Assembly (NCBI GenBank): GCA_949130495.1
Contig: OX422207.1
Coordinates: 375,059,868 to 375,123,867, forward strand
Direction: 5' to 3'
Length of the DNA stretch: 64,000 nucleotides
From: Sambucus nigra
Taxonomy: Eukaryota; Streptophyta; Magnoliopsida; Dipsacales; Adoxaceae
How positions within the stretch are numbered: the first letter of the stretch is position 1; every line of letters begins with the position of its first letter. Positions 33,943 through 46,687 of this stretch are shown here, one piece after another. The position numbers and the translations under genes were made by a program. The notes beneath the pieces were generated by a model. It was not told the origin of the DNA. It saw only the letters and a list, made by a program, of their open reading frames with translations, and did no database searches.

Positions 33943-34399
33943 ACAAGAGAAAAATAAGGAAAAAAGAGAGAAAAGGCAAAAAAGAATGGCAATGGCAAGT
34001 TTCTCCTAGTTTTATAAAGCATTCAATAATCTTTGTCACTTTTCATTATCATATCCAATGATTTTTGTTGAAATAATTTTCCAAATTTGATAATGCCCAC
34101 ATTTTCCCATTATCCTGAGTTTTTCATCCCCAAACACTTGGATTTCATACATAACCCCTTCCTTTCATACACCTCACCTATCCAACATTATAACCCTTTA
34201 AAGTCCCATGTTATTGTAGGGTGGATGTAATTCAAAAGTTATAATATTTGCGATATTTTGTGAAAATGCATTTTGCCTCCCTTATGAATGGTATCTTTCA
34301 TTGAGATCTCATTTTTTTTCAGTTTTTATATAGAATTATTCATTGATGACATGTGCACAACCTAGATTCTTTAGATTTAATCTTTATGCATGCATGACC
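33943..34399 (+). mobile_element. Probable Athila-like LTR, segment 3
   Basis: A purine-rich start (ACAAGAGAAAAATAAGG with AGAGAGAAAAGG) is followed by non-coding text with CATCCCCAAACACTTGG and CTCACCTATCCAACATTATAACCC. This looks like the downstream half of an Athila-type LTR. It is cut at 34400 by element D. Confidence 0.4.
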
Positions 34400-35269
34400 T
34401 GATATACCAAGTATAGCCCCGACCCAGCGTAAGAGACACCTCGACCTCAACCGACCCTTACCAGTCTATTCGGCTTACGAAATTATGAATTGGCCATAGA
34501 CGTAGCCCGAGTTGACTCGTCCTCGGATAATGACCTACCGCAAGAGGCCTCGGACTCATCACGGAAGACCTTTTGTCATACGCATCACCAGGGCCCATCT
34601 AACTTGATATCCTCATCTAAGCCACAACCGAGACGACAAAGATAGGAAAAGACAACTTAGCAAGACAGGTGTCATTCTGTTAGAGGACCATTGATGGACA
34701 ACTTGTCTTTAATCTAGAGAGACGACCGAGGGCGGACAACTGGAAAGGCACGTGGAATGGAGCAAGCATGGGAGAGTGCGCGTGGGCTATGAGCCCACAT
34801 GAGAAAATTCGTTACAACGACATCATTCCCACATATGGAGAATATCTCTTAATTAGTACTTACCTGCACAAGAGACATATGGCACTGTATTATTCGACAC
34901 TTGGTGCTGTGTATGCCTCATGTATGACTGGAGTGCATATAACACCACCCCATCCATATAAATAGTTGTCTTTTACATCATTATAGGGGATGGTAAATTA
35001 TTAACCCTACTAAAACTCTATCAAAACCATTTCTAGAGAGAGAGAGCATGAGTGCTTGTATCCCAAGGCCATTAGTGCTCATATTTAGTGGATTTCATAC
35101 ATTCAATAGTGGAGGTAGGCCCTTCAAATGCTCAACCACTTATATTCGGTATCATCTTCTTATTTTCCTCATCTCATCCTCTCTTTACATATATTTGTTA
35201 TACTCCATTATTTTCTACTTTTGAGGTAACATATACATTGGCTTGGTGATACCATTTTTGGTATCATCA
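34400..35269 (+). repeat. 5' LTR of element D
   Basis: Runs from TGATATACCAAG to GGTATCATCA, with short inverted ends (TGATA/TATCA). A TATA box TATAAATAG lies at 34957-34965. The similar start TGATATACC and end ATCATCA in element F show the family link. A (GA)n run lies at 35036-35045. Confidence 0.87.
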
Positions 35270-35272
35270 ATA

Positions 35273-35290
35273 TAGCACCGTCTATGGGAA
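35273..35290 (+). promoter_or_regulatory. Primer binding site of element D (mutated)
   Basis: Reads TAGCACCGTCTATGGGAA, which is TGGCGCCGTCTGTGGGAA with three G-to-A changes. All three fit deamination of methylated cytosines on the other strand. Confidence 0.82.
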
Positions 35291-35511
35291 TGAAGTACAA
35301 CTTCTTCCTCATCTTTTTTTAGATTGAATTTCTCGAATTCTTTGGTGGTGATCCAGCTCCGCTCATGTGGGCCTATATCACCATTAAAATAGCTCTGGCT
35401 GAGCCTCTCAAGTTTTTCTTCAGATTTTCATCTCACTTTCAGTATATACTTAGTTTTTTTTATTACTTGAATTCTTCTTTGTCATTGGATACTCCTACTA
35501 TAGGTGGTCTC

Positions 35512-37110
35512 AGTACCAGCCAAGAACCACCTCAGTCAGAAATGGCTGAGGTGGCGGCGACCTTGCGCTCCTTAGTGAGCAATCAGCAATAGATGTATGC
35601 GACTCTTACTGCATTTAGCCAAAACATGGTGGCTAGACCATCTAGAGCCGAAAAGGATATTATTATTCTGAATTCTAGGGAGGGTTCTCCATATCCAGTG
35701 GCTAGGGGACCACCCATGCCCCAGTCAAAGACCTCCCTCCTTAGCATAGGCGTAAAGATGTGGTCGACCCTAGGTGTTTACGCCTAAGGAGGCCGGGTCA
35801 GGAGTGTCGTGATGATGATGATGACGGTGAACAATATGATGATGAAGATAACATAAAATATTAGGAGCCTTATAAAATTTCTAGAGGCATTGTGTGTCTA
35901 ATTCATCCCAGTCGAGGATGTAGCAACAAACTGAGCCAAGAATATAGAACAAGGGCATCATTTTTGGACAAACTAAGCAGAGGGTCGGCCTTTTATTGGC
36001 TTGACCTAATAATAGATTATCTGAGTAATATCCTATCTATATTTCAAAGTATCGCTAGTTTTAAAAAGAATGATAGATGTGATGATTATCAATTTCCTAG
36101 AGGCTGAGACGAGGAATAATGAAAGGTGAATAGCCGACAGAGGATAGTTGCCAGATAGCCCTCAATTCATCCAACCGACAGAGAATGGGATGGAGATATT
36201 GTATCTTTGGAGGAGGTTGTAGGGGCAGCCACGAGGCAATGGAATGATTCCATTTAATGACTGGAGGATAAGATTGGGAACATACTAAAGATTCGAGACC
36301 CCTTGCAAAGGGGTTACACTGAAGGTTCCCCCAACTGGTAAAAACCATGAGTTACCTAACCTCGATTAAGTTTAAGCCGTCGATAGTTATGCCTAAGTAT
36401 GATAAGAGCACTAATCACCTCCACCATGTGGAGATGTGCTAATCAGCTGCTAATATCTACTCTATCTCTAATGAGATGAGGTGTTAATCCTTCTTAAGCA
36501 TAGTGACTAGTGCAGCTCATGTGTGGTTCACCTCTTCCCTAAAAAACTTGATAAATAATTTTAAGCAGTTAGTAGAGAGGTTTATATAAAAATTTGTTTT
36601 GGAGTAAGACCCCAGAAGAAGATGACACAACTTCTATATGTGAAGCAAGGAAAGAATGAAAGTCTGAGAGAGTATATAGCCAAGTTAACAAGGAGAAATT
36701 AGAGGTTAAAGATTATGAAGAGAGAATTGCTTGATGGGAGGGTTACAGAAAGCAAAACTCCTTTGGAAGATTGTTGAAGATCCTCTAAAGTCCATGGATG
36801 AAATTATGGCTATGACGGGGAAGTTCATGAATGCGGAGGAGGCAATGGATGGTAAGGGTGGATGAGAAGGGAACAAGCATCGGAGCTAAATTCCAGAAAA
36901 ATAATAAGGATGGAAAGAAGAGGCCAACGGATGATAAGTTTGTTGACTATACCCCTCTGATAGTTAGTTGTGAGAACATCCTGAATGAGATCAAGAATAA
37001 TCGATCTCTTAAATGGCTTGATAAACTGAGAGCCCCAACTCAAAAGAGGAATAACATTCTCTAGTGTGAATTTCACCAAGATCATGGCCGTACAATCAAA
37101 AGATATTTCA
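35512..37110 (+). pseudogene. Element D gag remnant
   Basis: Starts with a SQEPPQSEMAEVAATLRSL block (element F has QPPPQSEMADVAAALKSL). The capsid region at about 36380-36840 contains a QLLYVKQGKNESLREY-type block in broken frames. The end carries DDKFVDYTPLIVSCENILNE and a zinc-knuckle-like CEFHQDHGRTIKRYF whose last Cys is now Tyr. Many stops. Gag would form the particle core. Confidence 0.82.
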
Positions 37111-37925
37111 CTGTCAAGGACGAGATGGAGAAAATACAAAAAGATGGCAAGTTAAGAAAGTATGTTGACAAGAAAATTTCAAAGGGTTTCCAGGACGACA
37201 CTCGAAAGAGGAGGAATGATAAGTCCAAGACTGTCGAACCATCCAACCAAGACAATGATGACTCGGACGATGATGATAAAGTAAACATCGATCCTAAGGG
37301 ATGGCTCCACACAATTTCTCTTAGAGTTAAGATGATCTATGGAGGACTTGCTGGAGGAGGAAAGGAGATTTATGACAGAAAGGCTCACGTGGCAGAGGCT
37401 AAAGCTCTTCCTCCAAAACCTAAAAAACTACACTCGGTAGTAGTTAAACCAAAGAATGTAGAAAGAACTAAAGTTAATATGAATACTTTGATTATTGGTT
37501 TCTTTAGACTATAGTTTAAGGGGATCTTATCCACACATGATTACCTATTAGTGATTACCACCCTGGTGCATGGGTGTGAAGTTCCTAGAATATTTGTCGA
37601 TGGTGGCAGCTCGACCGATGTAATGTTTTGGGGCTGCTAACAAGGTCTGGGCTTGAGCAAGGAGAGGTTGATACCGTATCACCAACCTCTCATTGGTTTC
37701 TATGGTGAGAAAGTTATGCCATTGGGAATTTATGAAATGGAAGTTTGAATGGGGAATAACTGGCCAAAATACCTCATGAAGAAAATCATCTTCTTTATTA
37801 TGGATGAGAACGTCTACTCAGCATATAACATAATTCTGGTATGAGTAGCCCTCAAGAAATTCAAGGTTGTGCCCTCAAGAGTTCGTCAGATGATTAAATT
37901 CTCGACTCCATATGGAGTAGGGTAA
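37111..37925 (+). pseudogene. Element D protease region
   Basis: Begins with a charged spacer (KDEMEKIQKDGKLRKYVDKK, then an Asp-rich run). The retropepsin-like active site VPRIFVDGGSSTDVM follows at about 37584-37630. Flap-like blocks PLIGFYGEK and AYNIIL appear further on. Stops occur after the active site. A protease of this type would process the polyprotein. Confidence 0.8.
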
Positions 37926-37932
37926 GTTCAGG

Positions 37933-39055
37933 ATGACCAAGTTGAGGCACGCAAAATGCTACTTTAACTCGTTTAAAGAGAGGAAAGAATACAAAAGGTC
38001 CATAACAACTTATAACATTGCTACTTTGGACCACATAGATGAGACTAAGCTTAAAAAGGGAGAGGTCAGTGAGGAAGTAAAATCGATCATCCTCAATGAG
38101 GACGAGCTGGAAAAAATCCCAATCTGCAATGCCCTAAAGAAGGAGATCAAAGAAGACCTGATCAAATTTTTAAAGAAGAGTAAAAATATATTTTCCTGGA
38201 GCCATGAGGATATGCCTGGCATCGATGTGAAGATCCTTAACCACAATCTCAATGTGGACGAGGGTGAAAAGCCAATAAGATAGAGAAGGAGAGTCTACTC
38301 TCGAGATAAGTATGATGTCATCGATAAAAGGTAAAGAAGTTAAAAAGGCTGACTTCATTAGGGAGGTTATTTACCCAAAATGGTTAGCAAATCCAGTCAT
38401 CGTCCCCAAGGCGGATGGAAAGTGGAGGATGTGTGTTGATTTTATAGTTAACCCAAAGACAATTTTCCCCTTCCGAGGATAGATCAAATGGTTAATGCTA
38501 TTGCTGGCCATGAATTAATGAGTTTTATGGATGCCTACTCAGGATATAAGAAGATATTCATAGATTCGGCCGATGCTGAGCAGAACTCTTTTATAACTAA
38601 TAAGGGGACCTATTGTTATAAGGTCATGTCCTTTGACTTGAAGAATCCGGGGGTAACATATCAAAGTTTGATTAATAAAATGTTCGAGGAGTAGGTCGAG
38701 AAGACGATCGAGGTTTATGTTAATGACATGTTGATGAATAATCTCAAGGCTGACGCTCATATGGCCGACCTTAATCGAAGTTTTGATAATATTGGTGAGT
38801 TTAGGATAAAACTCAACCCCGCCAAGTGTGTCTTCAAAGTAGGGACAGGCAAGTTCTTGGGCTTTATCATGAACCAGAGGGGGATCGAGTCATCAAAGCT
38901 TTAATGGAGATGAAGACTCTAACAATAATAAAAGATGTGCAGAGGTTAACTGGATGGGTGACAACATTGAACAGGTTTGTGTCCAGCGTAACTGATAAAT
39001 GCCTTCCCTTTTTTAAAGTACTCATAAAAGCTTTAGAGTGGAATGAGGAGTGAGA
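37933..39055 (+). pseudogene. Element D reverse transcriptase
   Basis: Motifs in order: KKSKNIFSWSHEDMPGID, WRMCVDF (38425), a MDAYSGYKKIFID block, the YVND box at about 38716 (first Asp of YVDD changed to Asn by G-to-A), KLNPAKCVF and GKFLGFIMNQRG, then VQRLTGWVTTLNRFVS. Frameshifts and stops are numerous. It belongs to the Tat branch of gypsy and is catalytically dead from the YVND change alone. Confidence 0.85.
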
Positions 39056-40060
39056 CAAGGCCTTTCAAGAGTTGAAGATCTACCTCGATTTTCCACTCCA
39101 ATCGTCAAGTCTAGTTCAGGAAAAAGTTGTATCTGTACCAAGTAGTGTCAAAATCGAACATTAGTGTTGCCATCGTCAGAGATGAGGATGGTGTACAGAA
39201 GCCCGTGTACTTCAATAGCAAGTCCCTCCAAGGGATCGAGAAGAGATATCCTAAAATAAAAAAGTTGGCCTGTGCTCTAATTTATGCCTCAAGAAAGATG
39301 AAGTTGTACTTCCTGGTGCATATTATGGTCATCCTCAATGACTCCCCTCTTAGATAGGTCATCCATAAAATCAAGAAATCGGGTAAGTTGATGGCCTAGG
39401 GAATTGAGTTGGGGGAATTTGATATCATCCACTAGCTAAGAATGGCCATTAAGGGTAGGCCCTAACTTCATAGCCGAGTTCACAAGGAACGAGGCCAACG
39501 TAGAAGATATGAGACCCAAACTTGTGAGCCAGAGGGAAGTATATGCTTCCCTTCGACTGAGGCTAATATTAGTATAGCAATGGGTAAGGAATATCAGAAT
39601 GAGGAAGCTAGATACCTCTTCAATAATGGGACCCTCGAAGAGGGTAATTTTCCAATGGTAGTATTGTGTGGAACTTATTTGTTAATGGCTCTTCATGTGA
39701 GGACGGAAGTGGAGCAGACTTGATTGTGTCGGCCCTAGTTGGTATTGACATTGAATATATCTGAGGTTCAATTTCAAAGTCTGTAATAAGGATTCAAAAT
39801 ATGAGGCCCTTTTGGTAGGACTCTCCCTTGCCAGAGCATTGAATGTCTGCCAACTCTTGGTTCATAATGACTCCTGGTTAGTTGTGAATAAAATTTTGGG
39901 ACAATATGAGACCAAGGACGACATAATGACCAAATATATTAGAAGGATAAAAGCAGCACTGAAGAACTTCATAGAGGTGAAGCTGAAGAGGATACCTCGA
40001 CAAGACAATATCCGAACCGATGCTCTGGCGAGGTTAGCTTCCGCCACAAGAACATAAATT
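39056..40060 (+). pseudogene. Element D RNase H (RH1) and archaeal-type RNase H (aRNH)
   Basis: RH1 is seen as AIVRDEDGVQKPVYFNSKSLQ at about 39171-39235 and LACALIYASRKMK. The second RNase H starts near 39676 (FVNGSSCEDGSGADLIVS in broken frames), followed by LSLARALNVCQLLVHNDSWLV and RIPRQDNIRTDALARLAS at 39990-40045. HSD has become HND (G-to-A). The two domains in tandem are diagnostic of plant Tat elements. Confidence 0.82.
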
Positions 40061-40132
40061 AAAAGGTTGGTGCCAGTAGAGATTTTACATCGATCGGTAA
40101 TTGAAGAGGAAGATAACACATTTGAATTTTGA

Positions 40133-41378
40133 TTGAACTTGAACTTGGGAGCTTCTTGGATGGATCCTATCATTCGGTACATTATTTATGGAGAATCGGC
40201 CAATTCTAAAGACAAAAAGAAGAAACTGAGGTATAAAGCGGCAAAGTTCTCCATCATAGGAGACTTACTATACAAAAAAGGATTTTTACTCCCTCTACTC
40301 AGATGTGTCCATCCGTCTGAGGTAGATTTTATTTTAAAAGATGTGCACGAGTGATCTTGCTCGAGTCACATAGGAGGAAGGTCATTAGCAAAGAGAATCA
40401 TCACTTAGAGATATTCATGGCGACACTCGCTAAGGATACATCCGCATATGTGAAGAAGTGTGACAAGTGCCAAATGTTTGCCACCACCCCCCATCAACCT
40501 CATTAGCCTATGAATTTTATCACTTCTCCTTGGACATTTGAAGTATGGGGGATTGGCTTGGTAGGACCATTTTTTAGTGTTGTGAACCATTATTAATATC
40601 GGATAGTAACTATCGACTATTTTTCTAAGTTGTTGGAGGCCGAGGTAATGATCACCATAACAGAGAAGGAAGGACTTTAAATTTATTTGGAAGAATATTA
40701 TCCACAGATACGACCTAACAAACACTTTGATTTTAGATAACGGGAAGAAGTTTAAGAATATTTTTCTCGAGAAGTATTATGAGTGGGTCGACATTAAATA
40801 TTTATTTTCAACCCCATGTCTACCCCTAGCCAATGGGTAGATAGAGGTAATGAACAAAACAATTCTTGATATAATAAAAAAAAAAGTTAAAGGATGACCA
40901 GGGAAGATGGACCAAAGAGGTGAATGTCGTCCTATTGGCCTTTAGGACAATAGAGAGGACACTAACAAGGGAGACCCCGTTCATGCTAGTGTATGGCTCA
41001 GAGGCCGTAGTGCCGACAGAGATTGGTCTCCCAACCCACAGGGTCCAAACATATGATCAAGAGAAAATTTTTGTAAAATTATGATTGGATTTTGAGTTAG
41101 TGGAAGAAAGAAGAGAAGATGTTGAAGTTAGGTAAGCTGCCTATTAGTAAAAAATAATAAAATTTTATAATACGAGAGTGAAGGCCCGACCATTGGCAAT
41201 AGGAGAGCTAGTTTTGAAGAAGACCAAGCAAAATACCAACTAACTTCATCCCAACTTGAATGGTACTTATTGGGTGGTTGAAGAAGTGGTTCCAGGTACG
41301 TATCAACTGGAGAACTTAGATAGAGAGCCATTATCCAATCCATGGAATGTTGATCTTCTCAAAAAATACTATCAGTAG
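40133..41378 (+). pseudogene. Element D integrase
   Basis: Contains an N-terminal block (LLYKKGFLLPLLRCVHPSEV), zinc-domain residues ending CDKCQMFATT, a core start WGIGLVGPF (the first catalytic Asp of IDLVG now Gly), a decayed DNG block near 40738, and a C-terminal SNPWNVDLLKKYYQ end matching element F. Stops throughout. It would join element DNA to the target if intact. Confidence 0.83.
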
Positions 41379-42086
41379 GATTTTTGTATTAAGTTCATTT
41401 GTCTATGTATATGAGAAGAATATTATGAATGAAAAATCATTGGAAAGTTTCTTAAGTGTTCTCTCCTATTTTGTTGTATGAATAATTTTAGAATCGTATG
41501 TATTAGTTCATCTCAAGCTATAAAACATCATTCAAGGTGAAGTAGCTTTAACTTCCTCTCGGTGACATGACAGTCCAGACGGGGTCAACCTCGTCTATGG
41601 ACTCTTGATAACACCGAGAGGGTGGGGGGGGGGAATCACTTAGTTGTGGTTCATATTGAACATCATTAATTTGGTGAAAAAAAATCTCTCGGTCAAGACG
41701 ACAGTGTATGGACGAGAGTGATCTGTCCATACACTCTCAAAACGACGAGAGGCGACTTGCGATGAAAACACCATAATTCGATGAATTTAAAATTAGCATG
41801 TTTTGTCTCATCTAAGGACGATACGATGTGTGATTAATTATTTATACTTGGTGGTTTCAAGATGTTAAACCATTTTAATTATGGTTACTTGATTAAAACA
41901 TCAGTCAAAGGCAGACATGCGAACAAGCAAAGTTAATTCATAAATATGAGAGGAAATATCATTCATGCATATTCAAATACGAGGATATACTTGGTGAAAT
42001 ATAAAGGTCAAAGTAAATATATATTTGTTCCTAAAACAAAAAGAGGGAAATTACAAAATAAAAGGTATTGGCCACATGCAGCCACC
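41379..42086 (+). other. Element D 3' non-coding region
   Basis: No coding sequence. At 41590-41760 there are one or two rough copies of the unit that forms the 105-bp array in element F (a GAACATCATTAATTTGGTG block followed by AAGACGA), together with a run of G at 41622-41632. Confidence 0.65.
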
Positions 42087-42686
42087 CTACAGAGTTGGCT
42101 CGATATTGACATTCATCTCAGCATCGTCCCCAGATGCAGCCGTCATCTCAGCATTAATGTCATCTACTTCAGTAGGTGGTTCGACGGTTGTCCCTACTCC
42201 CTCAGTAGTGGCCGAGGACTCAACACATGATAGAGCCTTAGTGAAGAGGGGCTCCCGAATATCAAGCACCTCCAATGATGGGTGAATGGATGAGACTGCA
42301 TCGATAAATTTTAGGACGACCCATCTGCAAGGTATCTTAATACCCCTTTTAAAATATTATAAGACGAAGCCTTGAAATTATTCTGAAGACTTATAAGCTT
42401 CAATGGCCTCATCTTTCACCCTTTGTACATCGGCAGCAAGATCAGTCTGGAACTTGGTGGATTGGGTCTGCAGAGCTTTGTCCTTTTCTTTCAAGGCACT
42501 ACCTTTATCTTTAAGTTGGTTATTATGCTCTAGATTCAAATCTTCTATGGCCTTTTTGTGCTAGGCCATGGACTCCTTCATCTTTTGTTTCAGGCCGACT
42601 TTAGCTTGTATTGACCTATCGGTATCTTGAAGCTTTTACTGATTTTCGTCCATCCACCTATTGGACGAGGTAAGGGCGCATACAGA
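42087..42686 (-). pseudogene. Element D antisense gene, last exon remnant
   Basis: On the minus strand from 42686, SVCALTSSNRWMDENQ, then a Lys/Glu-rich helical stretch and GIKIPCRWVVLKFIDAVSS match the last exon of the antisense gene of F (60709-60239). At least three stops break it. Element E is inserted exactly where the intron acceptor would be, just before the first codon of this exon. Confidence 0.75.
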
Positions 42687-43659
42687 TGTAGCACCCCGCC
42701 TAATTAAATACCGGGTGATCAGTCCTTTATTAAATTAAAATCAAGGTGAACAGTTGGTTCATTCTCAGCATTACTGTCGTAAAATAATATTTCCAATTTG
42801 AACACCCTAAATAATTAAGCAAAGTGTCAAAACAATTTAATGTCTTATTTTCATTTTATTAAATTCCAATATGAAAACCTTTATTAATAACCAACAATTT
42901 AAGAATCACATAAATACTAAGGATGAAAATTAACACACAAGAATTAAACCATCTAGATAATTTAAACCAATTTTAAGAACAATAAATGAAATCATCCTGA
43001 CAATAGTTAACTCCCAAGGAGTACTGAATACTGGAAATATAAATGAACATAAATCTCTGACAAATCCAAACGAAATAGGAATTCGGGTGACACATACTCT
43101 AACTAAGCATAACTAAAGCACGAATAGAATCAATGACGAGGTCGTCTAAAGTAAAGGCATGCAACTCCCACATTAGCTGCAGCACATCAAATCCAAAGAA
43201 CCTATGCATGACTCCCCTATTGTTGGGCACCTGTAATACATACATATATATACAAGAGAGAGAAATGACAGAAAATGAGTCAAACCCCGAGTGTAAAGTA
43301 GTTTAAAAATAGTTTAGCAAGCATTTAAAATGCTTACCGGCTAATGTGACAACCACGTTAGTATGCAACACTCTCTTGAGAATCCTCACCTCTCATCTAG
43401 TATGCACGCCTATCATACTACTGATCTCATAAGCCTATCTAATTTATTCCCATGAAGTTTATCTCGAGAAATACTAAGGCCGTGATATTTGGTTTTAGAA
43501 AATTAATCTCTTCCATTTTCTCACGTTACTTAAAACCACCCAGTATCGTTACAAAAGTCATGAACACTTGTTATAAAGTTGAAGCATTTATCCATTACTT
43601 AACTACTTATACACGCAGTAGAAGGTTTCCATATATATAAGTATATATATCAATAACTC

Positions 43660-43724
<65 letters not shown>

Positions 43725-45692
43725 TATCTGCACCCCACGTATTATGGTGCTCTGCTATCAAGTCCCCATATCACTCATACTAAGGGAAATAATAGTTCGG
43801 AATCACTCTCGGACTGTATTAACACAATACACATACAAATGGAGGAGAATCATAGTTCCAAATCCTAAGAGGTCAACACATACCATCACGTCTCTTAGAA
43901 CATCTGACTATCATTTTCAGATAGCATGTATCTAGGATACTATCTTCTAGGGTATGAGTCAATATCCCCCATAAAGGTCCAAACAAGATAAGACTGTCCC
44001 GGCGTGGAAACCTCCGTGATAGAAACTATTCCCAGGTATATTTTTACACAGATACATAATATATGCATAGTCACATAGTCATATATATAATTATTCGCAT
44101 TTTCCAAATTAGGTGCGCCCACGTCCCATAATTATAATTATCTGTTCTTAGCACATCTTTTTGTTCAATTATCTCGCATAACGGATTCGTCTCTTTTATT
44201 CTCATTTATAATTTATTTCATACTTACTTCTCATCTCTCGAAGTATTTTATCTCACTAAGTAAAATTTTAGTAGGTATACCCACACTTACCTTCTGGTCT
44301 AAATCTTGTATGAGCCCCAATATTTTTGGGAACATACGCACAATTACCTACGTATGAATAACTCCCCATTAACCCACAATTTCATTCCATATTAAATTTC
44401 ACTCAACGGAGTCTACCTGGACCCTACTGGTCCTCTTCCTAACCAATTATGCTCTAACAATAATAATCAAGGATTCCTATGCAATTTCACCGGATTAAAC
44501 AAAAAGGGGAAAAATATGATGTTTTTCAGGAGGGATCGATCGATCGGATGCTCTTGGTTGATCGATTGATCAAGAAATTCTTGCCCAGAATTTGCAAAAT
44601 CCAACCTACGGGTTTCATCAAAAACTCTTCTCCAAAACACCATTAATGATCCCCAAACTTCCAAACAAGATTAATAAGAGTCATATATACCTATATACAT
44701 GATTTCCTACATGAAACATGTCCAAATTCATCAAAGGTATTGGATTAGTGGGGTAAAATTAACATAATTATCAAGAACCCTATTTTTTCCTGAAACATCC
44801 ATTCTTCTAATTCTTTTTCAGATTTCTTGATTCTAAATCCATACAAATTCATGGGTAATCCTCTACATATGATTGAGATGTCCAGAATATATTTAGTTCC
44901 TCTAAAACATGCAATTTAAAGTCTCTAAATTATCAGTTTCTTCCTTAAAACATGTTCTTAACAATCCTAAACTAACATGGGTGAAACATTAACTAAAACC
45001 AAAGCAAGATAGATTCTTGCTTGGGATTCAAGGATCTGTTTGTTGATGAAAAAGATATGGTTGCGCTCCTCGTCGTGTGATCTATGTTTTGGTGGTGGTG
45101 GCGGTGCGATTGAGTGAGTTCTAGGCCTTGGATTGATTAAAAAATTCTCCACCTTCTTCTCTAATGGACGTTCTTAGGTTTTGTGATTGATAACCCTAGA
45201 AGAAAACTCCAAATGGCTGATATAGCTTAGGAAATTTTGTGGGTTTAAATATCAAAAAATATAAAATGTCTATAATACCCTCATGGGATGTCAATTAGGC
45301 CTAAAAATGTCCCGAGACCCAAACTAAACCCCCGGGTACACTTTTCTGACTATCTCAACCATTCCAGACACATTGGCGCACTCTAAATGACCATACGTGA
45401 GACTTATAATTTATTCACTTTTATAATAATAATTCAGCCCTGACACGACACAGGCGCGTCCCGACTTAAATTACCATAATTATTATTTTATTCCCTCGTG
45501 AAAATTGTAATAAAATCAATCATATATATTACTTTACTCATCTAGTAATATTCAACAAATTCCCAATAATCACCAATTGTCGTCATGCTAGTAAATATTT
45601 AAAATAAAATTCTGGATTAATATTAAATTAATATCTCAATTAAAATTAATAAATCCCCAATTTTAAAAGCCATTAAAATACGGGGTATTACA
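42687..45692 (-). repeat. Element E: 3' LTR, about 3 kb
   Basis: Starts TGTAGCACCCCGCC and ends GGGGTATTACA. It is followed directly by TACTTCCCCCCTAAT, the complement of a polypurine tract, so the element lies on the minus strand and this is its 3' LTR. The TGT-CACCCC ends are typical of plant chromovirus-like LTRs, and the LTR end at 1-1628 belongs to the same family. No gene inside. It contains a long AT microsatellite. The preceding bases ACAGA should be half of the TSD. Confidence 0.82.
43665..43723. repeat. (AT)n microsatellite
   Basis: About 29 uninterrupted AT dinucleotides inside the LTR of element E. Confidence 0.97.
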
Positions 45693-46687
45693 TACTTCCC
45701 CCCTAATAATATAATTTCTTCCCGAAATTCAAAAAATAAGGTATGCCTTGTAAAAATAGATTTGGATACTTTATCAATACTGAAAACGGACTTTCGGGTA
45801 AGGCAAATTTCTATAGTCCTCCCTGCCTCACAATAAGCTTATTTAACACTCTCAATACTATCAGTTACAGAGTCAGACCTTAATAACGACACTTCAGATT
45901 GTGATCCAATCCATTGTTATTCACATAAGACGAGCCAACACATCATTGACCCCCATTGTCTTAATATTATTGGGAGGCTGCACCTCACTATGTAACAATT
46001 ACTCGTATTTATCTAATCACAAAACTCCCTTTTTGAGAGAAACCACGCGACCATTTGACCACTCTTGTCATTTCTTGGAATCTCGATTTTCGACGACGTA
46101 ACTCTTACGACATTCAAAAGTCACCTAAAACAGCTGTGGTAATTCAACCACAGTCATCAAACTCTGAATCGGCCCATCAAAAATCCTGATTATCCACTCT
46201 CTTCCAAACAATCAGAGGGAGAATAGATAAAGTTTTTCCACACAAAATTATAATAAAAAGTTTGTCCACAATAAACAGGTATGAGTGCGTCCATAAAACT
46301 GTACTGTACTAGACGTCACTTGCTAGATACATCCGTTCTGGAAATGAAATGATCACCATGAATTCAAAATTACTTTCATGTGGTTCCACTAATCTTTAAT
46401 CACCTCGCCTACTCCCCGATTAAGGGTGATACAACCTACTCAAGAGGAAATGTTATCCCTACTGCTTTCAGAAATCTTGGTTTGAAAGTGAGGTTCGTTG
46501 ATCCCATTCTAGTTCAGAATAATATCGGGAAGAACCTTTTACCGGCACGATTCTTATTTTCAAAGAAAGGTCAGGGAACATTGTATAATAGTGTATACCA
46601 CCCAAAAGAATAATAATCACTTTCTTTTAGGTCAACTTGTTCCACACATTCAAAAGAACTCATGACTTTACCCTGAAGTTGGCACCC
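45693..46687 (-). mobile_element. Element E internal region, 3' side
   Basis: A polypurine tract complement comes first (45693-45707), then about 1 kb without coding potential. A 77-codon plus-strand frame at 46380-46613 has no recognised domain. If the rest of E is similar, it may be a LARD-like non-coding element with long LTRs; the window does not show enough to decide. Element F is inserted at 46688. Confidence 0.6.

Larger units (their letters stand above)
34400..42686 (+). mobile_element. Element D: decayed Tat-lineage Ty3/gypsy retrotransposon, 3' end displaced
   Basis: The 5' LTR (34400-35269), a PBS (35273-35290), gag, protease, RT, two RNase H domains and integrase follow in canonical order. 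A remnant of an antisense gene lies at the 3' end. Coding blocks align throughout with element F, so D is an older member of the same family. All ORFs are broken by stops. At 42687 element E is inserted; D's remaining 3' part and 3' LTR must lie beyond the window. The base before the LTR ends TGACC (probable half of a TSD). Confidence 0.88.

Noticed and set aside
42087..42275. Plus-strand ORFs at 41946-42285
   Set aside because: The real similarity is on the minus strand, to the last exon of the antisense gene of F.
46380..46613. 77-codon plus-strand frame in element E
   Set aside because: Neither orientation shows a known gypsy domain. Kept only as a note under element E.
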